DNA of 64,000 bases. It comes from Quercus robur. Lineage: Eukaryota; Streptophyta; Magnoliopsida; Fagales; Fagaceae. Under the pieces are notes generated by a model, which saw only the letters and a program-made list of their open reading frames with translations, ran no database searches and was not told the DNA's origin. Below are positions 48,001 to 58,437 of the stretch, in pieces. How positions within the stretch are numbered: position 1 is the stretch's first letter; each line of letters opens with the position of its first letter. The position numbers and the translations under genes were made by a program. The stretch is from NCBI RefSeq assembly GCF_932294415.1, contig NC_065543.1, forward strand, positions 139,476-203,475, in the 5' to 3' direction.

Positions 48001-50373
48001 CAAGTTCTCAGAGGTGCGTTTTCATTAGGAAAATTGCCCATCTTTGGTTTTATTGGAAAATCATGCCTTACGAAGCAAAGGTCACTACTTTGAAGTTTGA
48101 ACCCTTAGGCCAAAAACGCACTTAGGAAACTTTATTATTGTGATAGAATCATAGATGATAAGAATCTCATTAAATGCTCTATGTTTATATGCGAAATTAT
48201 CATCTTCATTTGAGAAATTTCCACAATACCCCTACCACATCATTCAATGAGAGGTATCATTAGCAAATGCTGATCATTTAGCGAAAATATATTCTCTTTA
48301 TGAAACTTTCTCTTTCGCTTAATTGTTTGTCTAACATTGCACATTCCTTTTGGTAAGATGGTAATAAGAAATACGATTTGTAGAAGGAACCCACGCTGAA
48401 TTATGTGGGGAGGGAACTATTCCAAAGTAGGAGCCACCCCTGTAGCTAATCTCTGTGAAATTGGTTTTCTAGGTGTGTAAACCAAGTGGTGAAAGTGGAC
48501 TCCTCAAAGCTGACTTCTTGCAAGGTGATAGCAATCCAATTCCAAAGTAAGAAGAAAATAATTGCTCTTTCAAAAATTTTAATTAAATTATATCTTTTTA
48601 GGTAAGAGGTCAAAAAATTTATGTCAGGCGAGAGAATCAGATGATGAAACATAATAGATTGTATCCCAAGACAGTTACATGTATACAACAAATTATGTAA
48701 GAAGGGATCAAGAGGGTTAGTATCATACTATACATATCATGAATTACACATAACAGGCTTTAGCCTTTAGGTCTGCCCTGGGCTAAAGAAAGTGTGAGGT
48801 GTTTGGCATATAATGAAATCAAATTATTACGTCAAGTTTTAATATGTCAGAATAATGATTAAAAGATTAGATTCAACACTTTATAATAGCTTAAGCTTTT
48901 GAAATATACGATTAATTTTCATTTTACCACAAAAGTTTGGTGACCCTACTGCCCTCAAAAATTGTTGCTAGGCTTATAGTTAAAGCCATAAAACGAAAAT
49001 TGTTGATGAAACCCAATAATTGGTACACCAGATAGCCACTATGTATAAGGTATGCCAGAAAAAAAAGCTTTAGGTGATGTCTGTTACAGCAATTTTTCCA
49101 CGTCATAGATTAAAGCATAAAACAAAAAGACGTCATTCTTGATTGATGATGTTGATACATATATCATATGTATGAGATAACTTATCATGTGGAAGGGCCA
49201 AAAACTAAATAAAGTGTGCAAATTATTTTCATCTAACATGGCAATAGCTTCTCTCTTCCTTGCTTGCTTGCAAAAAAAAAATTCCTGATTTTAATAATAA
49301 TGTAACACCCAGCAAATTAAAATAAATAAATAAAGGTAATGATTTCTTTAATGGGAATGACCAAAAGAGTGGTGTGTGATGAACAGAGGTCCAAGAGTGT
49401 TGATTGATGGTCCATATGGAGCTCCAGCACAAGACTACAAGCAATATGAGGTGGTGTTGCTAGTAGGGCTAGGAATTGGGGCAACCCCAATGATCAGTAT
49501 TATGAAGGACATAGTGAACAACACCAGGGCCCTGGACGAGGAGGAGGAGAAAGCAGTAGGAGCAAGTAGAGTGGATGATTTTAAGACTGCGAGGGCATAC
49601 TTTTACTGGGTGACAAAGGAGCAGGGATCGTTTGACTGGTTCAAAGAGGTGATGAACGAGATGGCGGAACTGGACAACAGGGGAATGATTGAGCTTCATA
49701 CTTATTGCACCAGCGTCTATGAAGAGGGTGATGCCCGGTCTGCTCTCATTGCCATGTTGCAGTCCCTCAATCATGCCAAGAATGGGGTCGATATCGTCTC
49801 TGGTACACGTGTCAAGTCTCACTTTGCCAGGCCCAAATGGCGCAATGTATACGAACGCATTGCCTCTAATCATAAACATTCCAGAGTAGGTGAGTAACCA
49901 ATGCCACACTATTTTCCTTTCATGCAGATGCAGTGCAGGGCTGCTTTGCTTTACTATATATATACGGTATGGTGTTGTTACATGCATTATGCATATTCCA
50001 TTACTTTTTCTTTTTGTGCTGAAGTTTTCACAAGCACTTACTTTCTGTCATTTCCCTAAATTATTAAAGGGTGAAAAAGATGGATAATATGATTTTAATA
50101 CATGCCCTCCGTGTTTCACATTTATTAAAGTGTTTTCTGTCGTGTTTCCGATCCATACGAAAACATGAAAGATACTTTATTTGGAGAGTGGTCCTGAGGT
50201 TGATGCTTTCGATCATGATCATGTGCTAATGATAATTGGTGTACCGTGTACGTGCAGGGGTCTTTTACTGTGGGCCAGCAGCGCTCACGAAAGAGTTAAG
50301 CCAACTAGCAACCGATTTCTCTCACAGTGACAACAGCTCCACCAAATTTGATTTCCATAAAGAGAATTTCTGA
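45019..50373 (+). CDS. RBOH: Respiratory burst oxidase homologue (NADPH oxidase), 12 exons
   Basis: RBOH proteins sit in the plasma membrane and pass electrons from cytosolic NADPH through FAD and two haems to oxygen, making superoxide for signalling. Exons: 45019-45562, 45689-45851, 45964-46012, 46153-46266, 46385-46810, 46888-47271, 47382-47477, 47590-47705, 47911-48013, 48473-48546, 49387-49889, 50258-50373. All borders are GT-AG, phases agree, and the sum is 2688 nt (895 residues), a usual length. Landmarks: EF-hand [12 protein letters not shown] (238-249), first membrane helix near 349, haem-region histidines (445/449, 533/534), FAD motif HPFSLTSAP (632-640), NADPH motifs GPYG (698-701) and GLGIGATPM (717-725), and the invariant C-terminal HKENF. 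No broken codon was seen. The start could be Met1 (45019) or Met4 (45028); the frame upstream to 44884 is probably leader. Exact RBOH subtype not assigned. Confidence 0.95.
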
Positions 50374-50554
50374 CCACAGTCGGAAATGGACATTAGCTAC
50401 AAGTACTGGATAACGATTGCCCTTTCCATCCCCACCAGGATGATCCCACAGTGTGTCTCATACTCATGTACCAAGTTTCTCAGTTTCTGGCCGCTTTGAT
50501 AGTTTTTCTTCCTTTCTTTTCCGACTTTTATTTTATGTTTGCCATGTTGGTTTT

Positions 50555-50776
50555 GGGGTCTGTTTGGATACTGTTTATTTGCTGAAAACTGAAAACTTAT
50601 TGCTGAAAACACTGTACCAAAATAAATTTTAAATGTGTGAATAGTGCCGTGAGACCCAAAAATGCATGGATATGCGCATTTTTCAGTTCTTGGTAGTTCG
50701 TGAACAGTACCCATGGGACCCACTAGCTAAACGCAAAATGCACGTATTGAGCAAAACGTCTAATCCAAACGCACGC
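50555..50776. mobile_element. hAT-like MITE, 222 bp (copy 2)
   Basis: The ends are GGGGTCTGTTTGGATAC and, in reverse, GCGTGCGTTTGGATTAG. The flanks TTGGTTTT and CTTGTTTT look like a decayed 8-bp duplication. The paralogous site near 41655 is empty, and copy 1 lies at 13072-13295. Confidence 0.8.
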
Positions 50777-50862
50777 TTGTTTTATGAATTCTGCTTTACA
50801 GTTAATCAATAAATTAGTGCTTATCGAGAGCCGGAAGTAGATGCAGTCAAAGCCAACGCAAG

Positions 50863-51514
50863 GACAAAACTACTCAAGGGCTGAGGGGGCCATCCCCCCC
50901 CCCCCCCCCCAACCTTTGGAAAAAAAAATATACTAGCATGTATATTAACAAAAAGAATTTTAATTCTGGCTCTTAAATTTATATACTTGGCCTCCCCCCT
51001 CCCCAAAAAATTTACAAATTGACCCAAGAAATCCAACAAATAGAGTAACAAGAAAAATCTATAATAATAAAAAATGCACATATCCGGATAATAAGAAAAA
51101 TCTTTGAACAAATCATAAATCCGATCTAAGTAAAAACAATAACAACAAATCAATTACAAATCTTAGCAAAAAAATTACAAAAACCCAATAATCTTTACTC
51201 AATTTCTCCCTCTCAAATGACTCCACCCTCATAGCTATAGAGACAACTCCTATGCCATATATTGATAGCTCCATCCACACATTAGTTAAACCTTGAAAAT
51301 ATTAAGACGTGTCAACTGACTTACAAAACTATTGATTATAAAATCCTATTATTAATTTTTTTTTCAAAAGAAAAAATACAAATAATAATTAATAAATTAA
51401 TGCTAATAAAGTAACTTTGTCAACCTCTAGTATTGATATTCCTTCTTTTTTTTTTTTTAATCTTTGAACAAAGAACTTCGCCCCTAAATTTGAATCTCAG
51501 TTCCATCTCTCAGC
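50863..51514. mobile_element. Insertion of about 650 bp in the RBOH downstream region
   Basis: Absent from the paralogous site at about 41742. It is flanked by AGCCA on both sides (left about 50857, right about 51514). It begins with GGACAAAACTACTCAAGGGC and a C-run and ends in CTTCGCCCCTAAATTTG, weakly inverted to the start. The C-run and layout recall the element at 15096. The type is uncertain. Confidence 0.6.
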
Positions 51515-52075
51515 CATAGGATGGTGGGTTGGTCGCCGCCACTAAACTTGGGATTGGAATAGTTCCCCATGCATGAGCATGATTCTCCCATGGTTGTGCA
51601 GTGATAAGGACCAATCCAAACAGTGTGAATATAGGAGAAAAGTGAATTGAGATTTGAGAGAGTTGCATGTGATGAAAATAAATACTAATAAAAAAGAAGT
51701 AAAATGCAAGTCAACCATCCTCCAACCAACTTTGCATGGCGTGGGCCAATCTATATATGTTAGGTTGATTGATTAAGATTATAGTCGAATACAATAATTT
51801 TGTATGCAAGCTTTTTCCATAAGTCTTCATTTCCATTCCTATCTTTTTCATTATTTTATCATCCAACACGATATTATCAAATTTAATCCGAAGAAATTGA
51901 TAAGACGAGCAATTAAATCTTTTTCCTGTATGTATATATTTCTTAATATCAATCAATATCCTTGGCATGGGAAAACAATTGTAAGAACAAGCAAATAGGA
52001 AGGAAAGAACCTTCCAACCTCATGGACCATTTTGCAACGATAACTCCATTATGTATAAAAGCAGCAGCCTTCTTT

Positions 52076-52163
52076 TCATTTACGTTTCCTTTTTAATCTC
52101 TGGAAATTTGATTTCATTAACTGGTTGTTAGTCGAGCCTTGGTTTGTAGTATCAATGCACTGC
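52076..52163 (-). pseudogene. C-terminal coding end of a minus-strand gene, cut by CACTA
   Basis: The minus strand from 52163 reads CIDTTNQGSTNNQLMKSNFQ, then RLKRKRK and a TGA at 52076-52078. Counting the duplicated TGC once, this frame is continuous with the coding-like sequence at 57647-58006 on the other side of the CACTA element. The basic tail could be a nuclear localisation signal. The gene was convergent with RBOH. I do not recognise the family. Confidence 0.6.
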
Positions 52164-52894
52164 CACTACAACAAAATGCATTTTTAGTAACGGAAATTAG
52201 TGAGGAAATTATTTTCGTCACTACAAATACAAATTTAGTGACGAAATATAGATTTCGTTGCTATTTGGCGCGAACTTAATTAATCTATAGTGACGAAATT
52301 TTTCTTCACTAAAAGTTGAAATTTTTAGTGACAAAGCATTTCGTCACAATAGGTGTTGATATGAATAGTATTAGCGACGAAAATCATTTCGTCGCTAAAG
52401 GGAGCATTAGCAACGAAAACAATTGTCACTAAAAATAATGATACAAAACAGATTTTTCACTACAAAGTTTTGGCGACGAAATCAAAATTTGACGCTAAAA
52501 GTATATTATAGTGACGAAATTTATGACATTGCTAAAAGTGTAACAAAAACGTGGGATCTTTTGCAACGGAAAATTAGGCAATAGCGACGAAAATTTTCAT
52601 CACTAAAGCTGGTACTATAAATAAACCCGGTTCATATTTTTTTATCAAACCCTATCATTTTTTTCGTTTGCACCATTTACTCTCTCCCTTTCTCTTTGCG
52701 CCGTTTACTCTCTCCACCGTTCTCCGTTGAGCTCCATCGCCACCGTTGAGGAGCTCCATTGCTGCCATAAGGACGTCGTTGATACAACATCGGTGAATGT
52801 ACTCAATTGAAAGGTAATTAGATCCTTTGATGCATCCATCAATTGTATCTTTCTCATGTGGTATAAAATCACATACTCCAAATGTTTTTTTCCT

Positions 52895-54200
52895 CGTAGG
52901 TACCTTGGAAAATTGAAAAGACACGTTTCCAATAGAGCTCAACCAGAAGGTTCGATTGCAGAGACTTACATTCTTAAAGAATGTATTAACAATAGGTCTT
53001 TCTATATTGATGGGATCGAAACTATGCATAATCGAAGGAAAAGAAATGAAGATTTCAGTGAATCTAGCAAAGGATTGATAGTTTTTTCACAAATTGTCCA
53101 ACCTATAGGTGGCAGGTGGAATGATGGCAACTTGTCTCATGCATTGCTCGATACTGCTCATTGGTACTTGTTGTACAATAGTCCTAAGCTAGAGCCTTAT
53201 TTAAAATATGTGATTTCATATGCATATATTGTTTGATCAAGTTTTGAATATTATCTACAATGCTTAGCTGAATATAAATCACCTTATTTTTAACAGTGAA
53301 CATAAAAGCACATTGTATAATTTTACTGGAGAAGCCATAACTCAAATACAACGACAAAAGTTTACTAAGTGGTTCAGAGAACATGTAAGACATTTGAAAT
53401 TTAATCACTCACTAATAAAAATAAAACATTTAAATAGATTCATCATTGCTTATTACTAATTAATGTCACTTGTTGTATGTCATTATAGATGAATAGATTG
53501 AAAGTTAACAAGTCATCAAAAGCTACTAAATAGTTATGGTCATTAGCAAATGGTCCTAAGCCTGTATGTGAAGAAGTACACAGTTTGTATGGTCAATGGT
53601 GTAAAGTTACATACAAGGGACCTAGACAATCACCGTGTAACCCAAAACAGTGGTGTATGTACTAAAAGGGACCGTGAGGGAGAAATGCACGACTTCTATG
53701 GCCATGTGTGCAAAATTTGGGAATCAAAGTATGTGTTTCGACATAAAATTGTTTTATTCTAGTGTGAATGGTACAGTACTAGTACCAATGGTCGAAGGAG
53801 AACGATAAGAACCAATACACACTGCACAAGCATTGATGTTACAAGTCAATGGTATCAAAATGACCTTTTTATACTTCCTAATCAAGCAAAACAAGTTTTC
53901 TACCTTCAATATACCAATTGGGTGAACCTTGGAAAATTGTGCAATGCATCCAACATAGGGGAGTGTTTGAATGTCTAGGAAGTTAGGGATGGAGAATCCA
54001 ATGGTAATACAGAAGATAGTGATGTATTCCAACAAGAAGTGATTGTTGATATTGTCCCTATCAATGTTGGAGACAATATTGAGTATTGTATGAGTGATGT
54101 TGAAACTGAGGTTGTTCCTGAAGGTAGAACTTCAAGAGACGCTAATTAAAGTGAAAAGCATGACATACCTGATGTTGATCTTGATATGGATTATGATATG
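52895..54200 (+). pseudogene. TNP2-type transposase C-terminal region (DUF4218/DUF4216-like)
   Basis: After an acceptor at about 52899 the frame reads YLGKLKRHVSNRAQPEGSIA, ETYILKECINNRSFYIDGIE and LIVFSQIVQPIGG, typical of the DUF4218 part of TNP2 proteins. A further exon (about 53298-53380) gives KFTKWFREH. The DUF4216-like part follows in shifting frames: NGVKLHTRDLDNHRVTQNSG, GEMHDFYGHVCKIWESKYVF, TSIDVTSQWYQNDPFILPNQ, FYLQYTNWVNLGKLCNASNI, and an acidic tail to a stop near 54201. Stops (for example near 53531) break it. The transposase_21 catalytic domain that should precede it is absent. Confidence 0.8.
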
Positions 54201-54720
54201 TAAAGTTCATAACAATTGTCTTAAATGTTTTATGCTTGTATAAGTAGTAATTGTTTTAAAGTTTTGTGCTTATCTTGAACTTGATATAAATATTGATGTG
54301 ATCATTTGTTGTGTTGAGTTAGTAGCAATTGTGTTCAAATTTTGCACTTTTGAATTGCTTGATATGGATAATGGTGTGGACTATAATATGTAAAGTTAGT
54401 AGCAATTTCTTAAAGGTTTTTTACGTATCTTGAACTTGATATGAACATTGATGTGGTCATTTGTTGTGTTGAGTTAGTAACAATTGTGTTCAAATTTTGC
54501 ACTTGTGAATTGCTTGATATGAATAATGGTGTGGACTATGATAAGTAAAGTTAGTAGCAATTTTTTAAAGTTTTGTACGTATCTTGAACTTGATATGGAT
54601 ATTGATGTGATCATTTGTTGTGTTGAGTTAGTAGCAATTGTGTTCAAATTTTGCACTTGTGAATTGTTTGATATGAATAATGGTGTGGACTATGATGTAT
54701 AAAGTTAGTAACAATTGTAC
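54201..54720 (+). repeat. Tandem repeats of about 155 bp inside CACTA
   Basis: TAAAGTT.(A)TA.CAAT starts recur at 54201, 54391, 54546 and 54700, giving periods of 190, 155 and 154. Each unit contains TATCTTGAACTTGATAT, ATTTGTTGTGTTGAGTTAGT and GTGTTCAAATTTTGCACTT. They lie between the transposase remnant and the second ORF. Confidence 0.9.
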
Positions 54721-54780
54721 TTTTCTTTCATGTCAATACATAGTTTCAAAAAATGCCCAAAAAGGCCAAATAAACTCATA

Positions 54781-56574
54781 ATATACCAAAGTATGAGATG
54801 GTAAGATTGGATAGAATGAGGCAAAACCAAGAGAGAATTGATACTTTGAGATTAAAGCACATCTCAACTTCTCTAAAGGATTCCGCTCAGTCCAATTGTG
54901 CAAAAGGGAAAAGAAATAGAGTTAGTGTTGTGGTAGATGATGGTGATTATGTACCACCTATTGGTGACGATGACAATGATGATGAGTCATCTAGTTCTTT
55001 AATCCATAAGGTACTATAAATGTGACGTATTGTTTACTACAATAGATGTTATTGTTATTAGAATTACTATATTAGATAATAATTTTGTTGTTCAATTATT
55101 TGTAATGACTTTGTTGTTCCATTATATGTCTGCTTGTTAGTTACAGATGGCACTAGAATGACATACACGCTTGTGAGGTGAGGCATCTATCCCGGTGGTC
55201 CAATCTACAAGAACAGCTCCTGAAATAAATCCTCCCGCGCAAAGTTCTTCTAATGCAAAGGCGCAGGCTACCAAAACATTACCTAGCACGGCTGGTAATT
55301 ACATAGAACATACTTAATTACAACTGCACCCTGTCTTTACTATTGAGATTATACTTCACTTAATTTAGCTATAATGTACATGGAATGTATAATTTTTTAA
55401 CATTGATAATGTCTAAATAGAATCTACTAGCAGAAATACCCGTGGAACAACACGTGGTATCGTAGTACGTGCACTTGTTGAAAAAAGTGGTCAACTGCTA
55501 GTACGTATAGCTATAGAGTATGTTGTTCCTGTTGGGAAGAATGCATGCAAGCTTGTCAATCAAATTGGCATACAAGTGCGAAGTAATCTGTCCAGTTACA
55601 ACATGAAAAATTGGAAAAGTGTTGAGATTATACTTCACTTAATATAGCTATAATGTACATGAAATGTATAATTTTTTTAACATTGATAATGTCTAAATAG
55701 GATCTACTAGCAAAAATACCTATGGAACAACACATGGTATAACAGTACGGGCACTTGTTGAGAAAAGTGGTAAGCTACCAGTACGTATAGCTGCAGAGTA
55801 TGCTGCTCCTATTAGAAAAAATGCATGCAAGCTTGTCAATCAAATTGGCGTACACGTACGAAGTAATCTGTCCAGTTACAACGTGAAAAATTGGAAAAGT
55901 GTTGATGCTGCTACTAAAGATGTGGTGCTTCAAAATGTTGCAGTAAATTTACATTGTAACATCTAACTCGTCTTTGTTGTCACTAAGTATATTAAATTCA
56001 TATAATAATATTTTTATAATACATATACACTTCATTTCACAGGATCAATTTGAGTTACAAGGAGATTCCAACTTGGTAACGAAAACATTAAATACAAAAT
56101 ATGGAATATTATTGAGTAGCAGCTCCAAGAAGTTGCATCAGGCTTATAAAAAGCTCATAAAATCTCATGGTGCTGACTATGCAAGAAATCACCCACCAAA
56201 GAATGCCACACTTGAGCAGTAGACTAGACTCATTGATGGGAAATGGACCAACAAGGAATGGCTGGTAAATTATTTATGCTTATATTATTATTATCCAATA
56301 TTTACTATATTTTATTGTCAAATGATTAGATTAATACTTAGATTAAGTAAATGTATATTGTAAGATTCATGATCTAGTAACCACCGCTCATCTAGTTCCT
56401 TAGTGGAATATATCCATCGTCTAGAAAGTGAGATAATTGAGCTCAAAGAGGCAAGAGCTAGGGAGCAAGAGGTGCAAGCTAAGCAAGAAGAGGTCTAAAG
56501 GAATATTCTTAACTTTTTGAGGAGTAAGGGTTATGATGACACTCTTACCTATGAGGGTGGTTCGTCTTCAAGTT
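54781..56574 (+). pseudogene. CACTA second ORF (plant transposase_24/TNP1-like), with duplicated exon
   Basis: Exons: about 54798-55012 (acidic, DDGDYVPPIGDDDNDDESSS), 55421-55620 and 55701-55950 (two copies of TSRNTRG..RGI, LVNQIGIQVRSNLSSYNMKN), 56041-56222 (DQFELQGDSNLVTKTLNTKY, HQAYKKLIKSHGADYARNHP) and 56385-56574 (coiled coil, YIHRLESEIIELKEARAREQ). Such proteins accompany TNP2 in plant CACTA elements and are thought to bind subterminal repeats. A TAG after ATLEQ (56221-56223), a TAA in the coiled coil and the duplicated exon mean it is probably inactive. Exon edges are approximate. Confidence 0.7.
55345..55902 (+). repeat. Tandem duplication of a 279-bp intron-exon unit
   Basis: Units 55345-55623 and 55624-55902 each contain the intron end (TATACTTCACTTAAT.TAGCT) and the same exon. 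279 is a multiple of three, and the breakpoint lies in GTTGA inside the exon. Confidence 0.9.
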
Positions 56575-57646
56575 AAAACACTTATTGGTTAGTATTTTAT
56601 TTTAGCAATTGACCTGCACTACACGATGTGACTACTTTTTTTAATGCATTATTTGAAACTATTTGTATTACATTACACTTGAAAATCTATATTTGCTTTC
56701 TATAACTTATACATTAGGAGTTGTGATTTTAATTCATTGGTGTGGATACTCTTAATGCATTGTTAGAAATATTTCTTATAACATAGTTAATGTTTTTACT
56801 TTATGATTTTAATGTAGTTGTTTTTATATTTGTGCAAATTTCTTATTGGTGGCTTTTAGGGCATTTACTTTTAGCATTACTTGAAGACATTTGAGGACAT
56901 CTTCCGTTGGTCCTAATTATATTATGCTACACTTTTTGTATTGTTATAAAACATCTTGTGTTATTGTATATGTTGCAAACAATTATTGTATGGATGGATT
57001 GAATTGGATACTTGTTTTATTTTTTTTACTTGTGGATTGTATGGATCATTTTCTTATAAATGTGTTGTTGAAATCAATGTGTTATTCAAATGTAAGTTTT
57101 AATAATGTAATGATAGGTTACAGGTTACTATCAAAGCCATGAAAAAAATAAAAACAAAAAATTAGTTTTAGTGAAGAATTTTTCTGTCACCAAATATAGC
57201 AACAAAAAATTGTTTTAATAACGAAATATTTCGTTGCTAAATGCAGTAGAATTTTGTAGAAATAGTTTTAGTAACGAAAATTTTCGTCGCTATATGTGCC
57301 TGGATTTTCTTAAAAATAGTTTTAGTGACAAACTTTTTTGTCACTACATGTACCCGAAAATAGTTTTAGTGACGAAATTTTTTGTCACTAAATATGATTT
57401 AATAAACTAAAGCGTTTTTGGCGACGAAATATTTTCGTCGTTGAATAGTGTTTTTAGCGAGGAAAACTTTAACGACGAAATGTTTTCATTGCTAAAAGTT
57501 TTTTTTTTAAACTAATCAAACCTTTAGTGACGAAATTTTTCGTCGCTAAAAGGTAGATTTCGTCACTAAAGGTCCTTGGCGACAAAAAACTGGACATTTA
57601 GTGACGAAAATTTTCGTCACTGAAAATACATTTTGTTGTAGTGTGC

Positions 57647-58006
57647 GATGGGATAAGAGGCTTCTTCAATGGAACATAGGTATCCATCATCCCACTGCTA
57701 GTGTTAATGGGAGAAACTGTTTTTGTTCTCAACTGTCTCGACACCTCCAGTCTATCTAAAATCCTTAAGTTTCTACATCAAATGCCCTATTACTACTTGA
57801 AGGCAATAGAACTGATTGATTCAACTTGGGTTTGCATATACAAACTGGAGAATATATCTTTGGAACTTCATTGACAAACAGCTGCTCCCATTCTTCTGTA
57901 AAATGGGTGCCCATTTAGTCCTCTTCCATCATATCCAACTTTGATGATTCCTCTTCCATGAGTTCAACATCTAGTCTTGAAGTTGTACCATCTCTTTTGA
58001 AGAATC
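57647..58006 (-). pseudogene. Internal coding fragment of the minus-strand gene
   Basis: From 58006 downward the minus strand reads FFKRDGTTSRLDVELMEEES, SKLDMMEED, a TAA (about 57915), then MGTHFTEEWEQLFVNEVPKI, YSPVCICKPKLNQSVLLPSS. After a one-base frame change near 57770 come RILDRLEVSRQLRTKTVSPI and MMDTYVPLKKPLIPS, up to the CACTA border. It continues on the other side at 52163. Upstream it is cut by the Copia LTR at 58007. I recognise no family; it resembles the C-terminal region of a nuclear, low-complexity protein. Confidence 0.6.
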
Positions 58007-58399
58007 TGTTGGAAATGGTAAACCAAAATATGTCTCTTGATATTTCATAACAGTTTATGTCTTTTATTTTTCCATAACTGTTAGTGTCTTTTGTTTTTCT
58101 ATAACTATTTATGTCTATTGTCATTCCATAACATTTGTGTCTTTGAGTCTTCCACATTCTAGAATTTTCTGTTATGAAACAAAGAGTCATGACATAATAA
58201 CAACTCTTGTAACTTCACCCTATAAAAGGGAATAGATATATGATATGAAAGTGTGTGAGAGAAAAAGTTGTAGTAAGCTCTCAAGGCAGTAGCCTGATCT
58301 CTTTGTTTGTGAGTTTGACGTACTCTAATAAAATTTTTATTCACCTCTTTCTTGTGAGTACTTTGTTGAAATTTAAGTCAAGGCTTTGTAAAACCAACA
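58007..58399 (+). repeat. 5' LTR of Copia element 2, 393 bp
   Basis: It starts TGTTGGAAATGG and ends AAAACCAACA, with a TATA box TATAAAAGG at 58221-58229 and AATAAA near 58327, and is followed by a primer binding site. The 3' LTR lies outside the window. Confidence 0.88.
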
Positions 58400-58402
58400 A
58401 AG

Positions 58403-58414
58403 TGGTATCAGTGC
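58403..58414 (+). other. Primer binding site (tRNA-Met type, one mismatch)
   Basis: TGGTATCAGTGC differs by one base from the initiator tRNA-Met complement TGGTATCAGAGC seen in Copia element 1. Confidence 0.8.
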
Positions 58415-58437
58415 CAAGTTCTTAGAGCCTAGAGTCT

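Larger units (their letters stand above)
50010..52050 (+). repeat. Segmental duplication of the RBOH 3' end (distal, functional copy)
   Basis: Includes the last intron, exon 12 and about 1.7 kb downstream, co-linear with 41150-42590. Differences are a 222-bp MITE at 50555 and an insertion of about 650 bp at 50863-51514 here. Confidence 0.9.
52164..57643 (+). mobile_element. CACTA (En/Spm-like) transposon, 5480 bp
   Basis: The left end CACTACAACAAAATGCATTT and the right end (its reverse complement, ..TTTTGTTGTAGTG) form canonical CACTA termini, flanked by TGC at 52161-52163 and 57644-57646. Subterminal regions (52180-52610 and 57150-57630) contain dozens of TTTAGTGACGAAA-like units in both orientations, the transposase-binding arrays. 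A TATA box (TATAAATAAA, 52616-52625) follows the left array. Inside are the C-terminal part of a TNP2-type transposase and a second ORF. The TNP2 catalytic N-terminal region is missing, so it is non-autonomous. Confidence 0.95.

Noticed and set aside
48547..49386. A hidden extra exon or insertion in the long RBOH intron 10
   Set aside because: Phase is correct when exon 10 (ends 48546) joins exon 11 (starts 49387), and no conserved RBOH residues are missing at the junction.
49469..49987. A 172-codon minus-strand frame opposite RBOH
   Set aside because: It is the antisense shadow of RBOH exon 11. The plus strand carries clear NADPH-binding motifs and splice sites.
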